64,000 bases of DNA from the NCBI RefSeq assembly GCF_042854845.1, contig NZ_AP031499.1:170428-234427 (forward strand). Direction: 5' to 3'. The position numbers were made by a program, and so were the translations under genes. The DNA is from Maricurvus nonylphenolicus. GTDB lineage: Bacteria > Pseudomonadota > Gammaproteobacteria > Pseudomonadales > Cellvibrionaceae. The stretch's first letter is position 1. Every line of letters starts with the position of its first letter. Positions 1 to 9,896 of this stretch are shown piece after piece. Below the pieces are notes generated by a model. It did not search any database, was not told the origin of the DNA, and saw only the letters and a program-made list of their open reading frames with translations.

Positions 1-1
1 G

Positions 2-163
2 TCCACCGTCAAAAACGCATTGATAGAGCAGGCTGAATTAAAGGAGGGTATGTCCGTACTCGATCTTGCATCTGGTACCGGTACTCTAGCCATAATCATC
101 AAGAGAAAGTTTCCAGGTATTGATGTGGTGGGTGTAGATGGTGACGCCAAAATACTTCAAATT
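2..163 (+). pseudogene. 5' part of an interrupted class I SAM-dependent methyltransferase
   Basis: The open frame runs in from the left window edge, so the true start is outside. It encodes the SAM-binding motif I (VLDLASGTGTLA) followed by the acidic loop VVGVDGD, typical of UbiE/Methyltransf_11-type class I methyltransferases. After codon ATT (161-163) the frame is broken by the Tn3-family array. Joining base 163 to base 9897, which keeps one AAATT copy, restores the frame exactly (ILQ-IAQAKAD). The gene was therefore intact before insertion. The substrate cannot be told from the sequence. Confidence 0.85.
159..163. repeat. Target site duplication AAATT, left copy
   Basis: The five bases AAATT lie directly before the left inverted repeat at 164. 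They are repeated directly after the right inverted repeat at 9892-9896. A 5 bp duplication is the rule for the Tn3 family. Confidence 0.9.
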
Positions 164-3100
164 GGGGTGCTGGGGATTTTCCCTCGTAAACAGACAAAAT
201 CTTCTAGAGCCGCCGCTATTAGCGGGCTTCCAGGAGGTATTACTTTTCCCGAACCGGTAAATATCCCTCGATTGAGCACATAAGCTCCTCCAGAGCTGGT
301 AGTTTTTCACTCAATTCGAAGGTATAGATACCCTTTAAGTTGATGTTATACCAAGCAACTGGGGATGCCTGTTTGACGATCTGTACCCGCTTGTTGTCTC
401 CCTGATATTCGAAGCTCGTGAGTAACTGGCTGAGTATGCTGGAGTTAAAGTAGATGATGGCGTTGGTGACCAAGCGGGCGCACTCATTCCATAGCTGGAT
501 CTCTTCATCAGAACTCCCACGGAACTGATCCCCATTGACGTTGCTGATAGCTCGACGCAGCTGGTGATAGGCCTCCCCCCGGTTCAGGGCTCGCTGAACG
601 TAGTTCCGCAGACTTACATCATCGATGTAGTTCAGCAGGTAATTTGCTTTTACCAGGCGATTGAACTCGGTCAGCGCCTCCAGCAAGGGATGGTTTTTCT
701 TGTAACCTGAGAGTTTCCGAACCAACGTGGCTTGTGTGGTCTTTCGTTCTTTGAGCGACACAGCAATGCGCTGGATAGTATCCCAGTGTTGCATGATACG
801 CTTGGTTTTGATGGCCTTTTTCAGGTGTAGCTGGATTCTCTGATCCTTATCTTCTTTCACATCGAACATCTCATTAATGACTCGACCAACCTGCGCGTAA
901 CGCGGCGCAAAGCTATATCCAAATAGGTCCAGTAGAGCGAAGTTGACATGATTAACCCCATGGGTATCCGTTGAGAGTACGTCCGGGGTGATCTCCGAGC
1001 TGTTATTCATCAACAAGTCAAAGATGTAGTGGGATTCGTGTTCATTCGCGCCGATCACCCGGGCATTGATGGCGGTATGGTTGGCAATTAAGCTCATGGC
1101 CGAGACGCCTTTCTGAGTACCGAAGTACTTCGAAGAGTAGCGCGTTTTGAAGGTCTCTCTCCGTGCCTCGAACTTTTGGCCATCGGCACTGGCGTGGATA
1201 ACATCCTCTTGAATGTTGTAATGCTTGAAAATGGGCAGCTTTGCCGTTGCGTTGTTGATGGTGTCGTTGGCTGCATTCAGGCTATCCAGTCGCAGATAGT
1301 TTGCCTGAATGGTGCTGAGCTGGTCATAGGTTCGATCGGAGACTTGTGCCATACCGTAGATCCCTTGGTTAGTCGCATTTCCCACCAGAATCGCCAACAG
1401 GTCATATTCATGGACTCTGCTCTTGGGCTGCGAGCCCAGCACATGTTCAAAACAGTCAATGAACCGGGTGTCGCGATCCACCATACGCAAAACGTCGGCA
1501 ACGCCCGTTGTCGGTATTTGCTGAAAGAAGGGGTTGTTGACCAGGTACTTTTTACTTGCCGTCGGCAACCGCCATAGGCGCTTACCCTTGGGATTACGTA
1601 GGATAATATTTCGGTTATCGTCTCGTTCTAGATATTCACTGACCTCATACAAACGGATCTCCAGATCCCTGGACATTTGCTCAATCAACTTGTTCGGTTC
1701 GGCGGACAACTTAGGTAGCTTAGTTTGCTCCAACAACTTGCTCTTATCCCTTCGCCAACGTTCCCGACTCACCAGATCAGCATCCAAGCTCCTGTATTTA
1801 ATGATATTAGGCAAGGTCAGCTGGCCATTCAACCGATCGGGGATCTGCAGATACAGGTACCACTCGTAGCGACCTTGGTTAAAATTTCCGTCCTCGTCCT
1901 GCAAAAACGATAATTGTTTCTTGGGGGGAAGCCGGCAGTCTATATTTTCCTCTGAGATGATTCTATGTACTGAGAGCTCAAGCTGGGCTTGACCCAGCGC
2001 TGCCGCTAGGCGGATAGTTCCCTCGCTGCCTTCAAAGTGCAGACAAACAAACAGCTGTCGAAGCAACCCTTCCCTCAAGCTATCTCTCTGGTCATAATAT
2101 TGCCACATAGCTTCCTCAACAGAACGCTTTTGTTCATTAAGGAACAGACATACAGATTCCAGTTCTTTAGCCGCAAGCAACTTCAGAGCCTGCTGCTTTA
2201 CCGCCCCAAACGGTTGCGCTTGATCGATACGATCATCAATGAACAGATGAAGAACTTCCGCTGCCTTGCTGACGTTTTTAGCGGCGTTTTGCCAGTCTTG
2301 GTAAACCGATTCCTGTGCGTAGGCCTTGGCTTTTTGTTTTATCTGTCGAACATGATGAACAAAACCATCGGCAATGCGCTCCAATGCCTGTACCCAGCGG
2401 GTTTGCAGATAACACAACAGATAAAGCCGTTGATTGCCAGTAGATTGGCGCTGTAGCTTGGCACCGTAGTAATTCACCCGCTCAGCAAAGTGTTGCTGAT
2501 TCTTCGAGGACAGAGATAACGCGCTCAACACCTCATTAACTTCCGGTATCCATGGTTGGATATAGGAATGCACTGCAAGTTCTTTCTCCAGCTCATTCCT
2601 CGTGAAGTTTCTGGCAGATTGACGCAACTGCCGCAGGGTTAATGTGTTATTTCCATTAACAAGTTCAGATAGCATCACTGCCAAATCCGCAGATATAAGA
2701 TCCTCAAGTTGACGGGCAAACTGATCGTTTGTGACACTCACAACATCACTGATTAAGTCCTGCAGCACGGTGTACCCAGGGATGGCGATTTTTTGTGCTG
2801 ACAAGTATTCTATAGCCCTATCGAATAGAGCTCTCGGTTGACCCCATGCCCGTGCATGCTCATTAAGATCCTTTGCCAACGCCGAACTATGATTGTTGTT
2901 GAGCCAGCGCTGATGGCCCGTCAATTTGAAGATGCGTTGGTAAATCCGAATACGGGCTTTCTGAGTAAGATTGAAGGGTCGGAAACCAGGGCCTGGGAGG
3001 ACTTCGGAGCACACATACTTGAGGTCCTGCTTAATTTGATGATAGCCGGTGCTCAACATGATGGGCTTTACTTTGAAGTAGCCCAGCAGTAAAACAAACA

Positions 3101-3401
3101 TGCACCTGTGATCCCGCTTACGGATTCTGTTGCATTCAGCTAATTCGGCGTCATTGAGAGTGAAGAAGAAACGTTGATCATTCGAACTTAGAATGGGAGG
3201 GCCGAACAGCTCGGTACTCTCGGTCTTGGTCAGGATTTTGATACGTTTTTCGGTGGCCATTATCAATGCTCAAAGCCAGCGATTTTAGCCAAAATACTCC
3301 ACAACAATAAGAAAATTGAAAGTAACCCCCTCTGAGAGGCCAGGAATGGCGGAGGCTCCAGAGGCTTTTGTCCGTTTACGAGGGAAAAACCCTAGTACCC
3401 C
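164..3401 (-). mobile_element. Tn3-family element, copy 1
   Basis: The left end begins GGGGTGCTGGGGATTTTCCC. The right end, read inward on the other strand, begins GGGGTACTAGGGTTTTTCCC. They share about 36 terminal bases with 4 mismatches. A weaker match continues inward to roughly 85 bases, up to the TTACTTTTC stretch near 240-248 on the left, recalling the long inverted repeats of IS1071. Confidence 0.9.
240..3260 (-). CDS. tnpA: Tn3-family transposase TnpA, copy 1
   Basis: About 1,006 residues, the usual size for Tn3-family TnpA. The N-terminal part resembles the DUF4158 DNA-binding region. The C-terminal part is the DDE_Tnp_Tn3 catalytic domain, with the aspartates of HASADGQKF and VLSTDTHGVNH, the latter followed by LFGYSFAPRY. 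I place the start at ATG 3260 (MATEKRIKIL) instead of the in-frame TTG two codons upstream. The gene fills nearly the whole element. It catalyses replicative transposition; with no resolvase in the element, cointegrates would need host recombination or an outside resolvase. Confidence 0.93.
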   Translation of the reverse strand: MATEKRIKILTKTESTELFGPPILSSNDQRFFFTLNDAELAECNRIRKRDHRCMFVLLLGYFKVKPIMLSTGYHQIKQDLKYVCSEVLPGPGFRPFNLTQKARIRIYQRIFKLTGHQRWLNNNHSSALAKDLNEHARAWGQPRALFDRAIEYLSAQKIAIPGYTVLQDLISDVVSVTNDQFARQLEDLISADLAVMLSELVNGNNTLTLRQLRQSARNFTRNELEKELAVHSYIQPWIPEVNEVLSALSLSSKNQQHFAERVNYYGAKLQRQSTGNQRLYLLCYLQTRWVQALERIADGFVHHVRQIKQKAKAYAQESVYQDWQNAAKNVSKAAEVLHLFIDDRIDQAQPFGAVKQQALKLLAAKELESVCLFLNEQKRSVEEAMWQYYDQRDSLREGLLRQLFVCLHFEGSEGTIRLAAALGQAQLELSVHRIISEENIDCRLPPKKQLSFLQDEDGNFNQGRYEWYLYLQIPDRLNGQLTLPNIIKYRSLDADLVSRERWRRDKSKLLEQTKLPKLSAEPNKLIEQMSRDLEIRLYEVSEYLERDDNRNIILRNPKGKRLWRLPTASKKYLVNNPFFQQIPTTGVADVLRMVDRDTRFIDCFEHVLGSQPKSRVHEYDLLAILVGNATNQGIYGMAQVSDRTYDQLSTIQANYLRLDSLNAANDTINNATAKLPIFKHYNIQEDVIHASADGQKFEARRETFKTRYSSKYFGTQKGVSAMSLIANHTAINARVIGANEHESHYIFDLLMNNSSEITPDVLSTDTHGVNHVNFALLDLFGYSFAPRYAQVGRVINEMFDVKEDKDQRIQLHLKKAIKTKRIMQHWDTIQRIAVSLKERKTTQATLVRKLSGYKKNHPLLEALTEFNRLVKANYLLNYIDDVSLRNYVQRALNRGEAYHQLRRAISNVNGDQFRGSSDEEIQLWNECARLVTNAIIYFNSSILSQLLTSFEYQGDNKRVQIVKQASPVAWYNINLKGIYTFELSEKLPALEELMCSIEGYLPVREK

Positions 3402-3408
3402 ACTTTTA
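3402..3408. other. 7 bp spacer between transposon copies 1 and 2
   Basis: ACTTTTA separates the right end of copy 1 (ending TACCCC) from the left end of copy 2 (starting GGGGTGC). It does not match the AAATT target or its flanks, so it was not made by insertion into the methyltransferase gene. Confidence 0.85.
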
Positions 3409-6400
3409 GGGGTGCTGGGGATTTTCCCTCGTAAACAGACAAAATCTTCTAGAGCCGCCGCTATTAGCGGGCTTCCAGGAGGTATTACTTTTCCCGAACC
3501 GGTAAATATCCCTCGATTGAGCACATAAGCTCCTCCAGAGCTGGTAGTTTTTCACTCAATTCGAAGGTATAGATACCCTTTAAGTTGATGTTATACCAAG
3601 CAACTGGGGATGCCTGTTTGACGATCTGTACCCGCTTGTTGTCTCCCTGATATTCGAAGCTCGTGAGTAACTGGCTGAGTATGCTGGAGTTAAAGTAGAT
3701 GATGGCGTTGGTGACCAAGCGGGCGCACTCATTCCATAGCTGGATCTCTTCATCAGAACTCCCACGGAACTGATCCCCATTGACGTTGCTGATAGCTCGA
3801 CGCAGCTGGTGATAGGCCTCCCCCCGGTTCAGGGCTCGCTGAACGTAGTTCCGCAGACTTACATCATCGATGTAGTTCAGCAGGTAATTTGCTTTTACCA
3901 GGCGATTGAACTCGGTCAGCGCCTCCAGCAAGGGATGGTTTTTCTTGTAACCTGAGAGTTTCCGAACCAACGTGGCTTGTGTGGTCTTTCGTTCTTTGAG
4001 CGACACAGCAATGCGCTGGATAGTATCCCAGTGTTGCATGATACGCTTGGTTTTGATGGCCTTTTTCAGGTGTAGCTGGATTCTCTGATCCTTATCTTCT
4101 TTCACATCGAACATCTCATTAATGACTCGACCAACCTGCGCGTAACGCGGCGCAAAGCTATATCCAAATAGGTCCAGTAGAGCGAAGTTGACATGATTAA
4201 CCCCATGGGTATCCGTTGAGAGTACGTCCGGGGTGATCTCCGAGCTGTTATTCATCAACAAGTCAAAGATGTAGTGGGATTCGTGTTCATTCGCGCCGAT
4301 CACCCGGGCATTGATGGCGGTATGGTTGGCAATTAAGCTCATGGCCGAGACGCCTTTCTGAGTACCGAAGTACTTCGAAGAGTAGCGCGTTTTGAAGGTC
4401 TCTCTCCGTGCCTCGAACTTTTGGCCATCGGCACTGGCGTGGATAACATCCTCTTGAATGTTGTAATGCTTGAAAATGGGCAGCTTTGCCGTTGCGTTGT
4501 TGATGGTGTCGTTGGCTGCATTCAGGCTATCCAGTCGCAGATAGTTTGCCTGAATGGTGCTGAGCTGGTCATAGGTTCGATCGGAGACTTGTGCCATACC
4601 GTAGATCCCTTGGTTAGTCGCATTTCCCACCAGAATCGCCAACAGGTCATATTCATGGACTCTGCTCTTGGGCTGCGAGCCCAGCACATGTTCAAAACAG
4701 TCAATGAACCGGGTGTCGCGATCCACCATACGCAAAACGTCGGCAACGCCCGTTGTCGGTATTTGCTGAAAGAAGGGGTTGTTGACCAGGTACTTTTTAC
4801 TTGCCGTCGGCAACCGCCATAGGCGCTTACCCTTGGGATTACGTAGGATAATATTTCGGTTATCGTCTCGTTCTAGATATTCACTGACCTCATACAAACG
4901 GATCTCCAGATCCCTGGACATTTGCTCAATCAACTTGTTCGGTTCGGCGGACAACTTAGGTAGCTTAGTTTGCTCCAACAACTTGCTCTTATCCCTTCGC
5001 CAACGTTCCCGACTCACCAGATCAGCATCCAAGCTCCTGTATTTAATGATATTAGGCAAGGTCAGCTGGCCATTCAACCGATCGGGGATCTGCAGATACA
5101 GGTACCACTCGTAGCGACCTTGGTTAAAATTTCCGTCCTCGTCCTGCAAAAACGATAATTGTTTCTTGGGGGGAAGCCGGCAGTCTATATTTTCCTCTGA
5201 GATGATTCTATGTACTGAGAGCTCAAGCTGGGCTTGACCCAGCGCTGCCGCTAGGCGGATAGTTCCCTCGCTGCCTTCAAAGTGCAGACAAACAAACAGC
5301 TGTCGAAGCAACCCTTCCCTCAAGCTATCTCTCTGGTCATAATATTGCCACATAGCTTCCTCAACAGAACGCTTTTGTTCATTAAGGAACAGACATACAG
5401 ATTCCAGTTCTTTAGCCGCAAGCAACTTCAGAGCCTGCTGCTTTACCGCCCCAAACGGTTGCGCTTGATCGATACGATCATCAATGAACAGATGAAGAAC
5501 TTCCGCTGCCTTGCTGACGTTTTTAGCGGCGTTTTGCCAGTCTTGGTAAACCGATTCCTGTGCGTAGGCCTTGGCTTTTTGTTTTATCTGTCGAACATGA
5601 TGAACAAAACCATCGGCAATGCGCTCCAATGCCTGTACCCAGCGGGTTTGCAGATAACACAACAGATAAAGCCGTTGATTGCCAGTAGATTGGCGCTGTA
5701 GCTTGGCACCGTAGTAATTCACCCGCTCAGCAAAGTGTTGCTGATTCTTCGAGGACAGAGATAACGCGCTCAACACCTCATTAACTTCCGGTATCCATGG
5801 TTGGATATAGGAATGCACTGCAAGTTCTTTCTCCAGCTCATTCCTCGTGAAGTTTCTGGCAGATTGACGCAACTGCCGCAGGGTTAATGTGTTATTTCCA
5901 TTAACAAGTTCAGATAGCATCACTGCCAAATCCGCAGATATAAGATCCTCAAGTTGACGGGCAAACTGATCGTTTGTGACACTCACAACATCACTGATTA
6001 AGTCCTGCAGCACGGTGTACCCAGGGATGGCGATTTTTTGTGCTGACAAGTATTCTATAGCCCTATCGAATAGAGCTCTCGGTTGACCCCATGCCCGTGC
6101 ATGCTCATTAAGATCCTTTGCCAACGCCGAACTATGATTGTTGTTGAGCCAGCGCTGATGGCCCGTCAATTTGAAGATGCGTTGGTAAATCCGAATACGG
6201 GCTTTCTGAGTAAGATTGAAGGGTCGGAAACCAGGGCCTGGGAGGACTTCGGAGCACACATACTTGAGGTCCTGCTTAATTTGATGATAGCCGGTGCTCA
6301 ACATGATGGGCTTTACTTTGAAGTAGCCCAGCAGTAAAACAAACATGCACCTGTGATCCCGCTTACGGATTCTGTTGCATTCAGCTAATTCGGCGTCATT

Positions 6401-6646
6401 GAGAGTGAAGAAGAAACGTTGATCATTCGAACTTAGAATGGGAGGGCCGAACAGCTCGGTACTCTCGGTCTTGGTCAGGATTTTGATACGTTTTTCGGTG
6501 GCCATTATCAATGCTCAAAGCCAGCGATTTTAGCCAAAATACTCCACAACAATAAGAAAATTGAAAGTAACCCCCTCTGAGAGGCCAGGAATGGCGGAGG
6601 CTCCAGAGGCTTTTGTCCGTTTACGAGGGAAAAACCCTAGTACCCC
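3409..6646 (-). mobile_element. Tn3-family element, copy 2
   Basis: Same terminal inverted repeats and internal sequence as copy 1, shifted by exactly 3,245 bp. It is bounded by the 7 bp spacer ACTTTTA on both sides, with no 5 bp target duplication of its own. Confidence 0.9.
3485..6505 (-). CDS. tnpA: Tn3-family transposase TnpA, copy 2
   Basis: Protein identical to the copy ending at 3260, offset by 3,245 bp. No frameshift or stop distinguishes it, so it should be equally active. ATG start at 6505. Confidence 0.93.
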   Translation of the reverse strand: MATEKRIKILTKTESTELFGPPILSSNDQRFFFTLNDAELAECNRIRKRDHRCMFVLLLGYFKVKPIMLSTGYHQIKQDLKYVCSEVLPGPGFRPFNLTQKARIRIYQRIFKLTGHQRWLNNNHSSALAKDLNEHARAWGQPRALFDRAIEYLSAQKIAIPGYTVLQDLISDVVSVTNDQFARQLEDLISADLAVMLSELVNGNNTLTLRQLRQSARNFTRNELEKELAVHSYIQPWIPEVNEVLSALSLSSKNQQHFAERVNYYGAKLQRQSTGNQRLYLLCYLQTRWVQALERIADGFVHHVRQIKQKAKAYAQESVYQDWQNAAKNVSKAAEVLHLFIDDRIDQAQPFGAVKQQALKLLAAKELESVCLFLNEQKRSVEEAMWQYYDQRDSLREGLLRQLFVCLHFEGSEGTIRLAAALGQAQLELSVHRIISEENIDCRLPPKKQLSFLQDEDGNFNQGRYEWYLYLQIPDRLNGQLTLPNIIKYRSLDADLVSRERWRRDKSKLLEQTKLPKLSAEPNKLIEQMSRDLEIRLYEVSEYLERDDNRNIILRNPKGKRLWRLPTASKKYLVNNPFFQQIPTTGVADVLRMVDRDTRFIDCFEHVLGSQPKSRVHEYDLLAILVGNATNQGIYGMAQVSDRTYDQLSTIQANYLRLDSLNAANDTINNATAKLPIFKHYNIQEDVIHASADGQKFEARRETFKTRYSSKYFGTQKGVSAMSLIANHTAINARVIGANEHESHYIFDLLMNNSSEITPDVLSTDTHGVNHVNFALLDLFGYSFAPRYAQVGRVINEMFDVKEDKDQRIQLHLKKAIKTKRIMQHWDTIQRIAVSLKERKTTQATLVRKLSGYKKNHPLLEALTEFNRLVKANYLLNYIDDVSLRNYVQRALNRGEAYHQLRRAISNVNGDQFRGSSDEEIQLWNECARLVTNAIIYFNSSILSQLLTSFEYQGDNKRVQIVKQASPVAWYNINLKGIYTFELSEKLPALEELMCSIEGYLPVREK

Positions 6647-6653
6647 ACTTTTA
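6647..6653. other. 7 bp spacer between transposon copies 2 and 3
   Basis: The same ACTTTTA as at 3402-3408. Identical spacers point to unit-by-unit duplication of an element-plus-spacer repeat. Confidence 0.85.
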
Positions 6654-9600
6654 GGGGTGCTGGGGATTTTCCCTCGTAAACAGACAAAATCTTCTAGAGC
6701 CGCCGCTATTAGCGGGCTTCCAGGAGGTATTACTTTTCCCGAACCGGTAAATATCCCTCGATTGAGCACATAAGCTCCTCCAGAGCTGGTAGTTTTTCAC
6801 TCAATTCGAAGGTATAGATACCCTTTAAGTTGATGTTATACCAAGCAACTGGGGATGCCTGTTTGACGATCTGTACCCGCTTGTTGTCTCCCTGATATTC
6901 GAAGCTCGTGAGTAACTGGCTGAGTATGCTGGAGTTAAAGTAGATGATGGCGTTGGTGACCAAGCGGGCGCACTCATTCCATAGCTGGATCTCTTCATCA
7001 GAACTCCCACGGAACTGATCCCCATTGACGTTGCTGATAGCTCGACGCAGCTGGTGATAGGCCTCCCCCCGGTTCAGGGCTCGCTGAACGTAGTTCCGCA
7101 GACTTACATCATCGATGTAGTTCAGCAGGTAATTTGCTTTTACCAGGCGATTGAACTCGGTCAGCGCCTCCAGCAAGGGATGGTTTTTCTTGTAACCTGA
7201 GAGTTTCCGAACCAACGTGGCTTGTGTGGTCTTTCGTTCTTTGAGCGACACAGCAATGCGCTGGATAGTATCCCAGTGTTGCATGATACGCTTGGTTTTG
7301 ATGGCCTTTTTCAGGTGTAGCTGGATTCTCTGATCCTTATCTTCTTTCACATCGAACATCTCATTAATGACTCGACCAACCTGCGCGTAACGCGGCGCAA
7401 AGCTATATCCAAATAGGTCCAGTAGAGCGAAGTTGACATGATTAACCCCATGGGTATCCGTTGAGAGTACGTCCGGGGTGATCTCCGAGCTGTTATTCAT
7501 CAACAAGTCAAAGATGTAGTGGGATTCGTGTTCATTCGCGCCGATCACCCGGGCATTGATGGCGGTATGGTTGGCAATTAAGCTCATGGCCGAGACGCCT
7601 TTCTGAGTACCGAAGTACTTCGAAGAGTAGCGCGTTTTGAAGGTCTCTCTCCGTGCCTCGAACTTTTGGCCATCGGCACTGGCGTGGATAACATCCTCTT
7701 GAATGTTGTAATGCTTGAAAATGGGCAGCTTTGCCGTTGCGTTGTTGATGGTGTCGTTGGCTGCATTCAGGCTATCCAGTCGCAGATAGTTTGCCTGAAT
7801 GGTGCTGAGCTGGTCATAGGTTCGATCGGAGACTTGTGCCATACCGTAGATCCCTTGGTTAGTCGCATTTCCCACCAGAATCGCCAACAGGTCATATTCA
7901 TGGACTCTGCTCTTGGGCTGCGAGCCCAGCACATGTTCAAAACAGTCAATGAACCGGGTGTCGCGATCCACCATACGCAAAACGTCGGCAACGCCCGTTG
8001 TCGGTATTTGCTGAAAGAAGGGGTTGTTGACCAGGTACTTTTTACTTGCCGTCGGCAACCGCCATAGGCGCTTACCCTTGGGATTACGTAGGATAATATT
8101 TCGGTTATCGTCTCGTTCTAGATATTCACTGACCTCATACAAACGGATCTCCAGATCCCTGGACATTTGCTCAATCAACTTGTTCGGTTCGGCGGACAAC
8201 TTAGGTAGCTTAGTTTGCTCCAACAACTTGCTCTTATCCCTTCGCCAACGTTCCCGACTCACCAGATCAGCATCCAAGCTCCTGTATTTAATGATATTAG
8301 GCAAGGTCAGCTGGCCATTCAACCGATCGGGGATCTGCAGATACAGGTACCACTCGTAGCGACCTTGGTTAAAATTTCCGTCCTCGTCCTGCAAAAACGA
8401 TAATTGTTTCTTGGGGGGAAGCCGGCAGTCTATATTTTCCTCTGAGATGATTCTATGTACTGAGAGCTCAAGCTGGGCTTGACCCAGCGCTGCCGCTAGG
8501 CGGATAGTTCCCTCGCTGCCTTCAAAGTGCAGACAAACAAACAGCTGTCGAAGCAACCCTTCCCTCAAGCTATCTCTCTGGTCATAATATTGCCACATAG
8601 CTTCCTCAACAGAACGCTTTTGTTCATTAAGGAACAGACATACAGATTCCAGTTCTTTAGCCGCAAGCAACTTCAGAGCCTGCTGCTTTACCGCCCCAAA
8701 CGGTTGCGCTTGATCGATACGATCATCAATGAACAGATGAAGAACTTCCGCTGCCTTGCTGACGTTTTTAGCGGCGTTTTGCCAGTCTTGGTAAACCGAT
8801 TCCTGTGCGTAGGCCTTGGCTTTTTGTTTTATCTGTCGAACATGATGAACAAAACCATCGGCAATGCGCTCCAATGCCTGTACCCAGCGGGTTTGCAGAT
8901 AACACAACAGATAAAGCCGTTGATTGCCAGTAGATTGGCGCTGTAGCTTGGCACCGTAGTAATTCACCCGCTCAGCAAAGTGTTGCTGATTCTTCGAGGA
9001 CAGAGATAACGCGCTCAACACCTCATTAACTTCCGGTATCCATGGTTGGATATAGGAATGCACTGCAAGTTCTTTCTCCAGCTCATTCCTCGTGAAGTTT
9101 CTGGCAGATTGACGCAACTGCCGCAGGGTTAATGTGTTATTTCCATTAACAAGTTCAGATAGCATCACTGCCAAATCCGCAGATATAAGATCCTCAAGTT
9201 GACGGGCAAACTGATCGTTTGTGACACTCACAACATCACTGATTAAGTCCTGCAGCACGGTGTACCCAGGGATGGCGATTTTTTGTGCTGACAAGTATTC
9301 TATAGCCCTATCGAATAGAGCTCTCGGTTGACCCCATGCCCGTGCATGCTCATTAAGATCCTTTGCCAACGCCGAACTATGATTGTTGTTGAGCCAGCGC
9401 TGATGGCCCGTCAATTTGAAGATGCGTTGGTAAATCCGAATACGGGCTTTCTGAGTAAGATTGAAGGGTCGGAAACCAGGGCCTGGGAGGACTTCGGAGC
9501 ACACATACTTGAGGTCCTGCTTAATTTGATGATAGCCGGTGCTCAACATGATGGGCTTTACTTTGAAGTAGCCCAGCAGTAAAACAAACATGCACCTGTG

Positions 9601-9891
9601 ATCCCGCTTACGGATTCTGTTGCATTCAGCTAATTCGGCGTCATTGAGAGTGAAGAAGAAACGTTGATCATTCGAACTTAGAATGGGAGGGCCGAACAGC
9701 TCGGTACTCTCGGTCTTGGTCAGGATTTTGATACGTTTTTCGGTGGCCATTATCAATGCTCAAAGCCAGCGATTTTAGCCAAAATACTCCACAACAATAA
9801 GAAAATTGAAAGTAACCCCCTCTGAGAGGCCAGGAATGGCGGAGGCTCCAGAGGCTTTTGTCCGTTTACGAGGGAAAAACCCTAGTACCCC
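6654..9891 (-). mobile_element. Tn3-family element, copy 3
   Basis: Same element again. Its right end abuts the second AAATT copy at 9892-9896 and then the resumed methyltransferase frame. Its left end follows the spacer at 6647-6653. Confidence 0.9.
6730..9750 (-). CDS. tnpA: Tn3-family transposase TnpA, copy 3
   Basis: Third identical open copy, ATG start at 9750. Full conservation of three open copies implies recent amplification. Confidence 0.93.
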   Translation of the reverse strand: MATEKRIKILTKTESTELFGPPILSSNDQRFFFTLNDAELAECNRIRKRDHRCMFVLLLGYFKVKPIMLSTGYHQIKQDLKYVCSEVLPGPGFRPFNLTQKARIRIYQRIFKLTGHQRWLNNNHSSALAKDLNEHARAWGQPRALFDRAIEYLSAQKIAIPGYTVLQDLISDVVSVTNDQFARQLEDLISADLAVMLSELVNGNNTLTLRQLRQSARNFTRNELEKELAVHSYIQPWIPEVNEVLSALSLSSKNQQHFAERVNYYGAKLQRQSTGNQRLYLLCYLQTRWVQALERIADGFVHHVRQIKQKAKAYAQESVYQDWQNAAKNVSKAAEVLHLFIDDRIDQAQPFGAVKQQALKLLAAKELESVCLFLNEQKRSVEEAMWQYYDQRDSLREGLLRQLFVCLHFEGSEGTIRLAAALGQAQLELSVHRIISEENIDCRLPPKKQLSFLQDEDGNFNQGRYEWYLYLQIPDRLNGQLTLPNIIKYRSLDADLVSRERWRRDKSKLLEQTKLPKLSAEPNKLIEQMSRDLEIRLYEVSEYLERDDNRNIILRNPKGKRLWRLPTASKKYLVNNPFFQQIPTTGVADVLRMVDRDTRFIDCFEHVLGSQPKSRVHEYDLLAILVGNATNQGIYGMAQVSDRTYDQLSTIQANYLRLDSLNAANDTINNATAKLPIFKHYNIQEDVIHASADGQKFEARRETFKTRYSSKYFGTQKGVSAMSLIANHTAINARVIGANEHESHYIFDLLMNNSSEITPDVLSTDTHGVNHVNFALLDLFGYSFAPRYAQVGRVINEMFDVKEDKDQRIQLHLKKAIKTKRIMQHWDTIQRIAVSLKERKTTQATLVRKLSGYKKNHPLLEALTEFNRLVKANYLLNYIDDVSLRNYVQRALNRGEAYHQLRRAISNVNGDQFRGSSDEEIQLWNECARLVTNAIIYFNSSILSQLLTSFEYQGDNKRVQIVKQASPVAWYNINLKGIYTFELSEKLPALEELMCSIEGYLPVREK

Positions 9892-9896
9892 AAATT
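9892..9896. repeat. Target site duplication AAATT, right copy
   Basis: Directly follows the right inverted repeat of copy 3 and matches 159-163. Confidence 0.9.

Larger units (their letters stand above)
164..9891. mobile_element. Tandem array of three Tn3-family (IS1071-like) elements
   Basis: Three copies of a 3,238 bp element lie head to tail with a constant period of 3,245 bp (3,238 plus a 7 bp spacer). The copies appear identical wherever I compared them, including all encoded frames. Each copy carries one gene, tnpA, and no resolvase, res site or passenger, an IS1071-like organisation. Only the outermost ends are flanked by the 5 bp duplication AAATT, so the array behaves as one insertion in the methyltransferase gene. 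A sequencing or assembly expansion of the copy number cannot be excluded from sequence alone. Confidence 0.9.

Noticed and set aside
1176..2456. Plus-strand open frames inside the Tn3-family elements (133, 111, 62 and 139 codons, repeated in each copy)
   Set aside because: They are antisense shadows of tnpA, with no family motifs or ribosome sites.
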